A DNA stretch of 64,000 nucleotides from Clostridia bacterium (lineage in GTDB: Bacteria > Bacillota > Clostridia > Peptostreptococcales > Caminicellaceae), in NCBI GenBank assembly GCA_022361035.1, contig JAKSBP010000139.1, positions 1 to 64,000 on the forward strand. Direction: 5' to 3'. Of the stretch, positions 39,798-49,495 are shown piece by piece; position 1 is the first letter of the stretch, and each line of letters starts with the position of its first letter. The translations under genes were made by a program, and so were the position numbers. The notes under the pieces were generated by a model that saw only the letters and a program-made list of their open reading frames with translations, ran no database searches and was not told the origin of the DNA.

Positions 39798-39917
39798 TAA
39801 ACCTCCTCCGCTCTATATCCTTGATTCATTAGCTTAGATTATTGATAGAAAATTTAAAAATATATTAAGTAGATTTGAACTTCCCATAAATAATTTTATA
39901 TCAATTCTTTTAAACAA

Positions 39918-39953
39918 CTTTAAGATGAGAAGCATACTTTCTCCTCATCTTAA
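39918..39953 (-). other. Intercistronic hairpin between pstS and pstC
   Basis: An 11-bp inverted repeat (TTTAAGATGAG / CTCATCTTAAA) about 40 nt after the pstS stop. With no U run after it, it resembles an mRNA-stabilising or partial-termination hairpin, of the kind that lets cells make more of the binding protein than of the membrane channel. Confidence 0.55.
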
Positions 39954-39992
39954 AATTAAACCATTTAAGCTTACTAGATTTCTTGAATAATC

Positions 39993-40994
39993 TTATTTAA
40001 TTTCCTCTAATTGATTCAGATATCCACTATAAACCTCTGTAGGCAATGGAGCAAATCCGTTATCTCCTGCTAATCTTGCAGCTCCCTTATCTGATACAAT
40101 ATACTTAGCGAAATTAAGTACTTGTGGCTTTTCCTTTGCATGAACTAAATTTACATATGTGAATACTGGACGAGTGAAGCCAGAATATGGTAATTCTTCT
40201 CCGATTGTTTCTAATGTAGGTTCAACTGGACCATTACCAAAGTCTACAGATACAGCTTGAAGTTTGTCTTGATTGTTAACGTAGTATCCAAACCCAAAGA
40301 ATGCGATAGCATTTTTGTCATTAGCAACTAAGTCAACTAGTGTTGAATATTCTTGCTGAAGGTTAGCTGTTTTAACCATGTCTTTTTCATCTAAAATCTT
40401 CTCAAAGAAAAATTCAAAGGTTCCGTGGTTTTCATTTGGTCCATAGAATTTAATTTCTTCTTTAGGCCATTTAGCTCTTACATCTGACCAAAGAACTTTA
40501 TCATCTGCCTTATGTGTTCCTGAAACATACATATCAACAATTTCTTCTCTTGTCATTTCCTTTGCCCAAGTATTATCTTTGTTTATAACCATTGTTAATC
40601 CGTCAAGGGCTAATTTGAATTCTAAAACATCTGCACCAACCTCTAATCCTTTTTCTTTAAGGCCAGCTACTTCTTTATCTTTTATTTTTCTTGAAGCATT
40701 AGAGAAATCTGTTTCTCCTGGAATGAACTTTTTAAAACCAGCACTTGATCCAGCACGACCAACTTGTACACTTACATTCTTTTGCTCATTGGTCATATAT
40801 TCCTCTGCAATATGTGCCATTAGAGGATAAACTGTTCCAGACCCATCGACAATTACCGTTCCTTCAAACTCTTGTGTATTAGATTCCTCAGACTGATTAG
40901 GCTCTTCTGATTTTACATCAGCTTCTTGACTACATGCTACTGCAGAAACCATTAAAATAGTAATTAATAATGCTAATAATATTTTCTTAAACAT
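39993..40994 (-). CDS. pstS: Phosphate-binding lipoprotein PstS
   Basis: 333 residues. It has a lipoprotein signal peptide with lipobox S-A-V-A-C and lipid-bearing Cys21, then a Ser/Glu-rich linker. The mature domain starts with the phosphate-binding motif I-V-D-G-S-G-T-V-Y-P and contains the G-R-A-G-S-S-A-G-F loop. It captures phosphate outside the membrane and delivers it to PstCA. It is the first gene of the operon and lies directly behind the PhoP boxes. Start: ATG after GGAGGAG. Confidence 0.97.
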   Translation of the reverse strand: MFKKILLALLITILMVSAVACSQEADVKSEEPNQSEESNTQEFEGTVIVDGSGTVYPLMAHIAEEYMTNEQKNVSVQVGRAGSSAGFKKFIPGETDFSNASRKIKDKEVAGLKEKGLEVGADVLEFKLALDGLTMVINKDNTWAKEMTREEIVDMYVSGTHKADDKVLWSDVRAKWPKEEIKFYGPNENHGTFEFFFEKILDEKDMVKTANLQQEYSTLVDLVANDKNAIAFFGFGYYVNNQDKLQAVSVDFGNGPVEPTLETIGEELPYSGFTRPVFTYVNLVHAKEKPQVLNFAKYIVSDKGAARLAGDNGFAPLPTEVYSGYLNQLEEIK

Positions 40995-41072
40995 TTAATA
41001 AGCTCCTCCTACTCCATTGATATTTTTTGTATGTATTACATATATTAATATACTTAAAAACATTCCTGCCTT

Positions 41073-41111
41073 TGTTATGGTCATGTAAACTGTTTGTTAA
41101 GAACTTGTTAA
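41073..41111 (-). promoter_or_regulatory. Four PhoP boxes upstream of pstS
   Basis: On the minus strand, TTAACA, TTAACA, TTTACA and ATAACA occur at exactly 11-bp intervals (left ends at 41106, 41095, 41084 and 41073). This is the Bacillus-type Pho box, in which PhoP dimers bind direct TT(A/T)ACA repeats on one face of the helix. An AT-rich -10 region (TATATT) follows downstream, so activation under phosphate starvation is expected. Confidence 0.85.
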
Positions 41112-41291
41112 GTCCATTGAAAACATCCTATATAGCCACTTAAACTATGTCTATATGCTGACAATTAGAGCTGCAATACTACTGCAAAATTTAAGTAAAA
41201 ACTTTTATCCCTATCAAAAACTGATAAAACCTTAAGTATTATTAATTAAGTATAAATAAGTTCTCCTATGTAAGCTCTATATTGATTATTT

Positions 41292-43634
41292 CTATATTTT
41301 AAATTTTCCTACTAACATATGAAGGTGTTGAGCTAGGGAATCTAAGCTTTCGCTAGCACTGGTTATTTCTTCAATAGAAGCAGTCTGCTCTTCCATAGAC
41401 TCAGATACTTCCTTTGTACTAGCAGAATTTTCCTCAGTCATAGCTGCCAAATTCTGAATCCTTTCTTCAACCTCTACCCTCATCTCATCTATCTTTAAAC
41501 TAGATTCATTTAAAATATCCACTTTAGACTCTGTTACTTTAATAGCCCTAGAAATCTCTACATATTTATCTTTAGTTAAATCAACACTCTCCACTTGCTC
41601 TTGATATATTTTGATTAGATTTTCCATAGTTCCTACTACTTCTAGATTATCCTTCTGTAGATCACTTACTATTTTATCAATAATCCTTGTAGATTTTTTA
41701 GATTGCTCAGCTAACTTTCTTATTTCATCGGCTACTACGGCAAAGCCTCTACCATGCTCACCTGCCCTTGCAGCCTCGATAGCAGCATTTAAAGCAAGTA
41801 GATTAGTTTTATCGGCTATATCCATAATAAGCTTGCTAGCTTCTTCAATCTTCTTTGAACTCTTATTGGACTTGAGTATATTTACATGCACCTCTTTATT
41901 TGCTTCGCTAGATTCCTTGGTCATCCTAGATAAAACCTTGATTATCTCCAAGCCGGAATCTACTAATTTGCCTACCTCATTGGTTGCATTAGTCATTTCC
42001 TTTAAATTCTTCGTATCTTCTAATATTATATAACTTAAGCTACTAGATTTTTCAAAGCTTTCTCCAGCACTTTGGGCCTGCTCTGAGGTCCTTTGGGCTA
42101 TTTCACTTATAGTCCTTGATACTTCATCTACCGATTGAGAAGAATGGAGGGAGTTTGCCTTAAGCTCCTGGGATGAAACTGCCACTTCCCGAGCAGATTT
42201 TTCTACCTCCCTAATAATATTTTTTAAATTATTTCTGATTTTTAGTATGGCCCTCTCTAAATCCCCTATTTCATCCTTTCTTTTTATTTGGTCTACCTTG
42301 GTTTCACTTACTAAGTTATAATTTGCTATTTCATTAGTAACTCCTATAACCTTTCCAATAGGCTTGCTTATAGTCCTAGCCATTCTAATTGCTAGGATTG
42401 TGGATATCAGTATAATTATTAAAACTATAATCCATAGGCTTCTCTTTAAATCCGTAATGCTTCCATAAGCTTCGTCCTCTTCAACTTCTATAATAAGTCC
42501 CGAATAACTATCACCGATTTTAGCTATAGATAAAGTCCCTATTACTTCTTTACCGGTATATCCTTTATAAATATCTGTCTGATTAAATTCTATATCTCCA
42601 TTTTTTATTGGTTCTGACAATATACTTACAGCCTCAGTCTCAATCGAGTCTTCTAAAGCAATTTTTTGAACCTTTTCATCCTTTATAGTATTAGTAAGCA
42701 GTAATCCTTCAGAGTCTATTAAATAGGCATCTCCTGTTATTCCAATTTTATTAATTCCACTTTGCACTATAATGTTTATCTTTCCTTGATTTAATACCAT
42801 ATTTAAAGTACCGATAGGTTTACTACCATCTTTTTCAGAATAGATTGGAGTAGATAATACAATTAAATTATCCCCTATAAAGGTATTACGAAACACCCCA
42901 GACCAATTTTGTTCACCCTCCATAGCTTTTTTACAAAAATCCCCTGAAAAAGTTAATGGAGCTATATCGAGTTTATCGTACTTATTACTAAAAATAACCT
43001 CTCCATACTTGTCAGTTAGGAAAATATCAGTATATTCATGATTTTTTAAAGCAACATCTAAAAACTCCTTAAAATCATCTACAATTTTTTGTTTTTCTGC
43101 TTCACTACTATCAAAATTATTAAGCTTTTCAATTCCTTCACTAATAATTTTTGATTTAGATAGTATTTTTGCATCTACTTCTCTGTTGTAAAAATATTCA
43201 TCAATTCTTTCTTTAGTTAATGCAGTAAATAACTCATTTCCCTTTAAAACTTCGTTTTCAATCTTACCGCTAGCATTATTAATAAATAAGATGCTTAATG
43301 CAGTTATAGGAACTAATACGGTTATGAAAACCATAAATAACAACTTCCCATGAATCTTAAAGTCGTTTAGATTAATAAAGCTTATCTTATTGTTCTTCAG
43401 TATATCAATATTCATAATGAAATTAATAAGATGCTTTATTTTTCTTAACATAGCTGCTGAAACGTTTTTGACTTTTCCTTTTATCTCACTATTTTTATTC
43501 CTTGCTTTAGACTTGTCTGTGTATTTAGATGGTTTAATTTTTTGATATAATCCTAAATATAATCTTAATAATTTCTTACTTATACTAGCCCTTGGTTTTC
43601 CCATTGTATTTTTCTCACTCTGATTTAGATTCAT
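41292..43634 (-). CDS. Membrane chemoreceptor with a dCACHE-type sensor
   Basis: 780 residues. A basic cytoplasmic N-terminal region of about 90 residues precedes the first membrane helix (about 93-117), which is longer than usual. The extracellular sensor (about 118-395) resembles a double CACHE domain. A second helix (about 397-420), a HAMP domain and a full signalling domain follow, with tip [17 protein letters not shown]. The C-terminus has no CheR-binding pentapeptide. The ligand is unknown; CACHE sensors usually bind small metabolites. The gene stands alone between the pst and ilv operons. Start: ATG after AGGAGGAATTTT. Confidence 0.9.
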   Translation of the reverse strand: MNLNQSEKNTMGKPRASISKKLLRLYLGLYQKIKPSKYTDKSKARNKNSEIKGKVKNVSAAMLRKIKHLINFIMNIDILKNNKISFINLNDFKIHGKLLFMVFITVLVPITALSILFINNASGKIENEVLKGNELFTALTKERIDEYFYNREVDAKILSKSKIISEGIEKLNNFDSSEAEKQKIVDDFKEFLDVALKNHEYTDIFLTDKYGEVIFSNKYDKLDIAPLTFSGDFCKKAMEGEQNWSGVFRNTFIGDNLIVLSTPIYSEKDGSKPIGTLNMVLNQGKINIIVQSGINKIGITGDAYLIDSEGLLLTNTIKDEKVQKIALEDSIETEAVSILSEPIKNGDIEFNQTDIYKGYTGKEVIGTLSIAKIGDSYSGLIIEVEEDEAYGSITDLKRSLWIIVLIIILISTILAIRMARTISKPIGKVIGVTNEIANYNLVSETKVDQIKRKDEIGDLERAILKIRNNLKNIIREVEKSAREVAVSSQELKANSLHSSQSVDEVSRTISEIAQRTSEQAQSAGESFEKSSSLSYIILEDTKNLKEMTNATNEVGKLVDSGLEIIKVLSRMTKESSEANKEVHVNILKSNKSSKKIEEASKLIMDIADKTNLLALNAAIEAARAGEHGRGFAVVADEIRKLAEQSKKSTRIIDKIVSDLQKDNLEVVGTMENLIKIYQEQVESVDLTKDKYVEISRAIKVTESKVDILNESSLKIDEMRVEVEERIQNLAAMTEENSASTKEVSESMEEQTASIEEITSASESLDSLAQHLHMLVGKFKI

Positions 43635-43824
43635 AAAATTCCTCCTATGGTTAGAAGACTAAAGTCTTATTGTTTCAATTATTATAATAACGATTTTCAT
43701 GAAATATTTAGTTAAATTTAAGTTAACAATTACTTTCTTAAATAAAAAAAGAATCTTTTTTGACTTAAAGACCCTATAAAAATGTAACAAATGTAAAAAT
43801 TTTATATAATTATATTTTTTACAA

Positions 43825-43859
43825 AAAAGAAAATCCTCATTAGAAGAGGATTTTCTTTT
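43825..43859. terminator. Terminator after ilvB
   Basis: Perfect 14-bp stem (AAAAGAAAATCCTC / GAGGATTTTCTTTT) with a 7-nt loop. T-rich on both sides, so usable on both strands; it lies 23 nt past the ilvB stop codon. Confidence 0.85.
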
Positions 43860-43881
43860 AATAACTTTTTTACATTGTTCT

Positions 43882-45534
43882 TTATTCAATTATATAATCT
43901 ATGGCTTTTCCCGCAGGCACAATTGGATAAACACATTCGTCCTTATCTATTTTACATTCAATAACTGCTGATTTTCGCATCTTCATTACTTCTTTTAATA
44001 CCTGGGACAGTTCTTCTAACCCTTCTGCCCTATAGCCATCAACTCCATATGCCTCAGCTAATTTGATATAATCGACTTCATTTCCAATATCGGTTTCAGA
44101 ATATCTTTCATCTTGAAATAATTTCTGCCACTGTCTTACCATTCCAAGGGTATTATTATTTAACATTAGGGTTATGGTTGGTAGGTTATACTTTGAAACG
44201 GTAGCCAATTCATTACAGTTCATTCTAAAGCTCCCATCACCTGTTAGATGTAGTACTTTGCTATGGGGATTTGCTATTTGTGCTCCGATGGCAGCTCCAA
44301 GGCCATATCCCATGGTACCTAATCCACCGGAGGACAAAAAGCTTCTAGGTCTTTCAAATTCCCAGTATTGAGCAGTCCACATCTGATGTTGCCCTACATC
44401 AGTGACAACAATTGTATCTCCACCCAATATGTCCTTAGCCCTTTTAATAATGTTTTTGGGTGTAAAGTCCTCATCATTTAAATTGGCATTAGATTTCCAT
44501 TTATTAATCTCTTTAAGCCATGAACTTCTCCTTGTATGGACTACTTTTTCAATTAGTTTCTCAAGTATTTCTCTAACATCTCCAATGATAGATAAGTCAG
44601 CCCTTTTATTCTTATTTATTTCAGATTTATCAATATCTATGTGAATAACTTGAGCCTTAGGGGCAAACTTGTTTACATTCCCCACAACTCTATCACTAAA
44701 TCTTGCTCCAATAGCAATTATTAGGTCACTATTTGTTACAGCCAAATTGGCCTCTTTAAAACCGTGCATACCAACTAAACCAAGGGAGAGTTCATCCTGT
44801 CTGGGAAAGCAGCCAAGTCCCATCAAGGTATTGACCACGGGGATATCTGCCTTATTAGAAAACTCACATAATTCCTTAGAAGCATTTGATATTATGACCC
44901 CACCGCCTGCATAAATTACTGGTTTTAAAGATTTATTTATAATATTAGCGGCCTTATCAATGAAGTCATCATCTATTTCCTCTATAACGGTTTTACCTAG
45001 TGGCTCCATGGCTTTTGTATAGTATGATTTATCCGTAAATAAATTCTTTGGCACATCTATAAGGACAGGTCCAGGTCTTCCACTTCTAGCCGTATCAAAG
45101 GCTTCTCTTATTATAGCTGGTAAGTCCTCTACATTTTCCACAAGGTAATTGTGCTTTGTAATGGGAAGAGATATTCCTGTTATATCTACTTCTTGGAAGG
45201 AATCCTTACCAAGTAGAGTTCTAGGAACTTGCCCTGTAAATACTACTAAAGGCACCGAATCTAAATATGCCGTAGCTATCCCTGTAATAGTATTAGTTGC
45301 CCCGGGTCCTGAGGTCGCAAAACATACTCCAACTTTACCCGTTGAACGGGCATATCCATCGGCTCCGTGGACAGCACCCTGTTCATGGGCCGTTAAGATA
45401 TGGGTAAATAGATGAAATTTGTCATATAGGGCATCATATAATGGTATCACTGCTCCACCTGGATATCCAAATATTGTATCTACATCCTGTTCCCTTAAAC
45501 ATTCTAATATTATTTGTGCTCCACTAAGCTCCAT
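43882..45534 (-). CDS. ilvB: Acetolactate synthase large subunit
   Basis: 550 residues, normal for the catalytic subunit. It has three domains: an N-terminal pyrimidine-binding domain with the catalytic glutamate in T-A-H-E-Q-G-A, a central FAD-binding domain, and a C-terminal TPP domain with G-D-G-S-F-R-M-N and the metal site ending L-N-N-N. It condenses two pyruvates to acetolactate, or pyruvate with 2-ketobutyrate, the first common step of Val, Leu and Ile synthesis. It is the last gene of the ilvN-C-D-B operon and is controlled through the T-box at 49 kb. Confidence 0.96.
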   Translation of the reverse strand: MELSGAQIILECLREQDVDTIFGYPGGAVIPLYDALYDKFHLFTHILTAHEQGAVHGADGYARSTGKVGVCFATSGPGATNTITGIATAYLDSVPLVVFTGQVPRTLLGKDSFQEVDITGISLPITKHNYLVENVEDLPAIIREAFDTARSGRPGPVLIDVPKNLFTDKSYYTKAMEPLGKTVIEEIDDDFIDKAANIINKSLKPVIYAGGGVIISNASKELCEFSNKADIPVVNTLMGLGCFPRQDELSLGLVGMHGFKEANLAVTNSDLIIAIGARFSDRVVGNVNKFAPKAQVIHIDIDKSEINKNKRADLSIIGDVREILEKLIEKVVHTRRSSWLKEINKWKSNANLNDEDFTPKNIIKRAKDILGGDTIVVTDVGQHQMWTAQYWEFERPRSFLSSGGLGTMGYGLGAAIGAQIANPHSKVLHLTGDGSFRMNCNELATVSKYNLPTITLMLNNNTLGMVRQWQKLFQDERYSETDIGNEVDYIKLAEAYGVDGYRAEGLEELSQVLKEVMKMRKSAVIECKIDKDECVYPIVPAGKAIDYIIE

Positions 45535-45560
45535 CCTTTCACCTTCCTTCCCTCACAAGC

Positions 45561-47222
45561 TTACAACCCTTTATATACCGCTCCCTTACTGGATGACGAA
45601 ACCATTTTACTATATTTACCTAGATATCCTCCAGGGGTAAACTGTGTTATTGTAATTTTTTCTCTTCTGGCATTTAGTTCTTCTTCATCAACAAGTAAAT
45701 CTAACCTACCCTCTATCATATCTATGTCGATAATATCTCCCTCTTCAACAAGGGCAATTGGTCCTCCATCAACGGCTTCGGGGCAAACGTGGCCAATAGC
45801 TGCTCCCCTAGTACCACCGGAGAATCTTCCATCGGTTATTAAAGCTACATCCTTATCAAGACCCATACCTGCTAAGGAGGATGTCGGTGTTAACATCTCC
45901 CTCATGCCTGGGCCCCCTTTTGGACCTTCATATCTTATTACTACTATTTCTCCCTTACGTATTTCTCCATTTAGAATTTTAGTAACGGCTTCTTCTTCTG
46001 AATCGAATACTCTAGCCTTCCCTTTATTTCTAAACATTTTTGATGAAACAGCGGATTTTTTAACTACTGATCCCTCCGGTGCAAGGCTTCCCTTTAAAAC
46101 CTTAATGCCTCCAGTTTCACTGTATGGATTGTCAATGGAAGCAATCACCTTATCCCCTGATTTTTCACATCCATCTATTAACTGTCCAACGGATTTACAT
46201 GAGACTGTATTTTCATTTAAGTTTAATAGATTCTTTTTACTCAATTCATTCATTACCGCCATAACTCCACCGGCCTCATATAGGTCCTCTATATGATAAG
46301 GCCCAGCGGGACTCAGCTTACATAGGTTTGGAGTGCTTTCGCTTATCCGATTTATTTTTTCTAGGTTTACTTCTATATTTGCTTCCTTAGCAATGGCAAT
46401 TAAATGCAATACAGTATTCGTTGAGCATCCCAGTGCCATATCCACAGTTAGGGCATTTTCAAAGACCTCTTCAGTCAAAATATCCCTTGGAAGAACCCTT
46501 TCCTTGATTAGCTCCATTATTTTCATCCCCGTATATTTTGCAAGCCTTATTCTCTCAGAATAAACTGCGGGAACAGTACCGTTTCCTGGTAATGCTAAGC
46601 CCAGGGCCTCTGTCATGCAATTCATAGAGTTTGCAGTAAACATTCCCGAACAAGAACCACATCCAGGGCAAGCATTATCTTCAATTCTTATTAGTTCCTC
46701 CTCAGTCATTTTACCAGCCTTTACTGCCCCTACCCCTTCAAATACCGTAGTTAAATCGATTTTCTTTCCATCGACTTTCCCTGCTAGCATTGGACCTCCA
46801 CTGACAATTATGGCAGGAATATTAAGTCTTGCCGCCGCCATAAGAACTGCTGGAACTGTCTTATCACAGTTTGGTACTAGTACTAGACCATCCAATCCGT
46901 GGGCCTTTGCCATTATCTCTATGCTATCGGTAATTAATTCTCTACTTGGTAAGGAGTACTTCATTCCTTCATGGTTCATGGCTATTCCATCGCAAACTGC
47001 TATCGTTGGAAACTCTAATGGAGTCCCTCCCTCCATCAGAACCCCCCTTTTTACGGCTTCAACTATGTTTCTTAGGTGCACATGACCCGGAACTATCTCG
47101 TTATAAGTATTTACTACACCTATTAATGGTTTATCTAACTCTTCATTTGTTAAACCCAAGGACTTAAATAAAGATCTATGGGGTGCCTTTTCTATACCTT
47201 TTTTTACTGAATCACTTTTCAA
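45561..47222 (-). CDS. ilvD: Dihydroxy-acid dehydratase
   Basis: 553 residues. The Fe-S cluster and substrate region is intact, with C-D-K-T-V-P and [17 protein letters not shown]. The C-terminal G-R-F-S-G-G-T-R-G motif is present. It dehydrates dihydroxyisovalerate and dihydroxymethylvalerate to the keto acids of Val and Ile. The cluster is oxygen-sensitive, which suits an anaerobe. It lies 26 nt upstream of ilvB and 12 nt downstream of ilvC. Confidence 0.97.
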   Translation of the reverse strand: MKSDSVKKGIEKAPHRSLFKSLGLTNEELDKPLIGVVNTYNEIVPGHVHLRNIVEAVKRGVLMEGGTPLEFPTIAVCDGIAMNHEGMKYSLPSRELITDSIEIMAKAHGLDGLVLVPNCDKTVPAVLMAAARLNIPAIIVSGGPMLAGKVDGKKIDLTTVFEGVGAVKAGKMTEEELIRIEDNACPGCGSCSGMFTANSMNCMTEALGLALPGNGTVPAVYSERIRLAKYTGMKIMELIKERVLPRDILTEEVFENALTVDMALGCSTNTVLHLIAIAKEANIEVNLEKINRISESTPNLCKLSPAGPYHIEDLYEAGGVMAVMNELSKKNLLNLNENTVSCKSVGQLIDGCEKSGDKVIASIDNPYSETGGIKVLKGSLAPEGSVVKKSAVSSKMFRNKGKARVFDSEEEAVTKILNGEIRKGEIVVIRYEGPKGGPGMREMLTPTSSLAGMGLDKDVALITDGRFSGGTRGAAIGHVCPEAVDGGPIALVEEGDIIDIDMIEGRLDLLVDEEELNARREKITITQFTPGGYLGKYSKMVSSSSKGAVYKGL

Positions 47223-47234
47223 ATCTAGTTCCCC

Positions 47235-48227
47235 CTATTCTTTAATCCATTCCATCATACTTCTTAATTTCTTTCCTACATCAACCATAGGATGCTCTAG
47301 CTCTCTTTTCTTCATTGAGTTAAATACTGGTCTATTTAAATTGTTTTCTAACAACCAATTCCTTGCAAATACACCGGTTTGTACTTCTTCAAGAACCTTT
47401 TTCATTTCCTTGCGAGTTTCCTCGGTTACGATTCTCCTACCAACCATATAGTCCCCATACTCTGCTGTATCACTTATACTATATCTCATCTTTTCAAATC
47501 CACCTTCGTAAAGTAAATCTACAATCAGCTTCAATTCATGTAAGCACTCAAAATATGCTATTTCTGGTTGATAACCAGCTTCAACCAAGGTATCAAATCC
47601 TGCCTTTATAAGCTCTGTAACTCCACCGCAGAGTACCGATTGTTCTCCAAATAAATCGGTTTCAGTTTCTTCCTTAAAGGTGGTTTCTAGAACTCCTGCC
47701 CTAGCTGCACCTATTCCCTTGGCATAAGCCAAGGCCATATCCTTTGCCCTACCTGTATAATCCTGATAAACAGCAAACAGTGCAGGTACGCCCTTACCTT
47801 CACAGTATACTCTTCTAACTAAGTGTCCTGGACCCTTAGGTGCAACCATAAATACATCTACATATTTTGGTGGGGTTATTTGACTAAAGTGAATATTAAA
47901 GCCATGGGCAAATACCAATGCATTTCCCTCATTTAAATTATCCTCAATGTGGTCAGTATAGACCTTTTTCTGATGTTCATCGGGTACTAAAAGCATAACC
48001 ACTTCACTTTCCTTAACGGCTTCAGCTACCTCCATAACCTCTAAACCTTGTTCCTTAGCTTTACTCCAGGATTTACTTTCTTTATATAGACCTACAACAA
48101 CATTTACTCCACTTTCCTTTAAATTTAGTGCATGAGCATGCCCTTGACTACCAAATCCAATAACTGCCACCCTTTTTTCCTTTAATAATTCCAAATTTGC
48201 ATCATTATTATAGTACATCTTTGCCAT
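47235..48227 (-). CDS. ilvC: Ketol-acid reductoisomerase (class I)
   Basis: 330 residues, the short class I form. It has an N-terminal NAD(P)H Rossmann domain with [10 protein letters not shown] and a C-terminal knotted all-helical domain with the metal ligands in [11 protein letters not shown]. It converts acetolactate to dihydroxyisovalerate with magnesium and a nicotinamide cofactor. Position in the ilv operon is standard. A 210-nt gap separates it from the short ilvN gene. Confidence 0.97.
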   Translation of the reverse strand: MAKMYYNNDANLELLKEKRVAVIGFGSQGHAHALNLKESGVNVVVGLYKESKSWSKAKEQGLEVMEVAEAVKESEVVMLLVPDEHQKKVYTDHIEDNLNEGNALVFAHGFNIHFSQITPPKYVDVFMVAPKGPGHLVRRVYCEGKGVPALFAVYQDYTGRAKDMALAYAKGIGAARAGVLETTFKEETETDLFGEQSVLCGGVTELIKAGFDTLVEAGYQPEIAYFECLHELKLIVDLLYEGGFEKMRYSISDTAEYGDYMVGRRIVTEETRKEMKKVLEEVQTGVFARNWLLENNLNRPVFNSMKKRELEHPMVDVGKKLRSMMEWIKE

Positions 48228-48437
48228 TTGAATTCCTCCTATATTAAAATTTATTCTCCGAGGCTACTAGATGATTTCTAGCAGTAATCAAGGAGCTTTC
48301 ATATTTTTTTGATTGACCTTTATGACACATGGGAAATTATAAACACTTTAAATATTTATATAGCTTTATAATTTCCCCTATGACCTTCATAAAATTTTAC
48401 CGCTAAAGCTTCTAACTTTAGAAATTAGTACAATACG

Positions 48438-48674
48438 TTAACTTACTTCCCTTATATCATGGACACTTATAAGTTTTTCCATTTGACTTATAGCCTGCTC
48501 AAAGCCTAGGTTAAATTCATCCCTTAATATTATTTCTAGGTTTGAAAAGCTTGAATCCTTTATTTCCTCCATATTTACACTTCTGATATCAAATCTTTTT
48601 CTCTTTAAAAGACCTACTACTCTCATTAGGGTTTCTAGCCCACTATCAACTCTACACAAAACTTTTTTTTCCAA
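48438..48674 (-). CDS. ilvN: Short acetolactate synthase regulatory subunit (ACT domain)
   Basis: 78 residues forming one ACT domain (V-D-S-G-L-E-T-L-M-R-V-V-G-L-L-K-R-K-R-F-D-I). The usual IlvN has about 160 residues with a second domain, so this is the minimal form, closer in size to IlvM. It should bind the large subunit and transmit valine feedback inhibition. It is the first gene of the operon after the T-box leader. No frameshift remnant of a second domain was seen downstream. The symbol is assigned by context and fold. Confidence 0.8.
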   Translation of the reverse strand: MEKKVLCRVDSGLETLMRVVGLLKRKRFDIRSVNMEEIKDSSFSNLEIILRDEFNLGFEQAISQMEKLISVHDIREVS

Positions 48675-49036
48675 ATCTACTCAGCTCCCTAAATATTTTT
48701 ATTTTTTTGATTCAGATTATTGATTTGGACTTTAATATATGTTTTTAAGCAATAAACACCTATAAGATTTACATAAAAATGATTTTATTGAAAAAATAGA
48801 TATAATTTCCTTATTTTCTTTAAATTTAAAGCAGGATATATGGTTTTTGTGTCTAAATACTTTACTAGGGTATATAAATTTTTTTATTTGTCTTTAGCTA
48901 AGGGACTCTCATAAGTCTATTAGCTATTTTTTTGTCTGCCTATTTCCCTTTTCCTCGGATTTCTCCAATAAGGAATCAATTCTACTCACCTCCCTCATAG
49001 CTCTTTTAATATCTCTTTAGCCACTTTTTCAAAATA
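48675..49036 (-). other. Gap between the T-box terminator and ilvN, with a possible gene relic
   Basis: 362 nt. Just past the T-box terminator an open frame (ending A-K-E-I-L-K-E-L) stops in an ATGA overlap with a 24-codon frame at 48998-48924 (M-R-E-V-S-R-I-D-S-L-L-E-K). A strong GGGAGGTGA lies within it. This looks like the scar of a deleted gene junction, or a small leader ORF; it is not rich in Ile, Leu or Val codons, so a classical leader peptide is unlikely. The rest is AT-rich with no feature. Confidence 0.35.
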
Positions 49037-49345
49037 AAAAATCTCCCACCCCTAAGATAATATTTTATCCTAGGGACGAGAGACTATTTCTCGCGGTACC
49101 ACCCTAATTCCAACAATAAACTAATTGACTCTTAATTTACAGATCAAAGGATTATTCCTTGAATCTTAGCTATATAACGGTAGCACCCGACCTAATCTAC
49201 TGGGGGCTAATCCTTTCAATCAGGCAGTTCAAGAGTGATCATTACATATCTACTTTAACATCAACTTCCAGCAAACGTTGACTCTCTATAGATAAAGTCC
49301 AGATATCTTTCTCTCTATCAACACTTTTATATAAAACTTTATTGA
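49037..49345 (-). ncRNA. T-box leader of the ilv operon
   Basis: On the minus strand the conserved T-box AGGGTGGTACCGCG lies at about 49106-49093. It is followed by a terminator stem (TCTC-GTCCCTAGGATAA / TCTTAGGGGTGGGAGA) with a T run at about 49085-49037. Upstream is a stem I-like region starting GATAGAGAGAAAGATAT. A candidate specifier codon ATC (Ile) lies at 49239-49237, in ATGATCACTC before TTGAACTGCC. Uncharged tRNA-Ile would stabilise the antiterminator and switch on ilvN-C-D-B. The specifier was placed by eye. Confidence 0.88.
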
Positions 49346-49357
49346 ATATTTATGAAA

Positions 49358-49386
49358 ATTATACTACCCTTATACATATAAGTCAA
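49358..49386 (-). promoter_or_regulatory. Sigma-A promoter of the ilv operon
   Basis: On the minus strand TTGACT (49386-49381) and TATAAT (49363-49358) are separated by 17 nt. The predicted start of transcription near 49351 is directly before the T-box leader. Confidence 0.8.
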
Positions 49387-49495
49387 TTCTTTTTTTAAAT
49401 TTTCTAAATTATTTTAATTCATATAATTTTTTAATATTGGAATTAATCTTCTTATAATTCCGACAAATCTTAGTATAGGTCCCTTTCAGTTATTT

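Noticed and set aside
43659-43889. 76-codon frame between the membrane chemoreceptor and ilvB
   Set aside because: It runs straight through the ilvB terminator hairpin and is very Lys/Ile/Phe-rich, as chance AT-rich frames are.
45514-46296. 260-codon plus-strand frame opposite ilvD
   Set aside because: It is antisense to a highly conserved enzyme; residue make-up is low-complexity (Ser, Pro, Ile) and no start site was seen.
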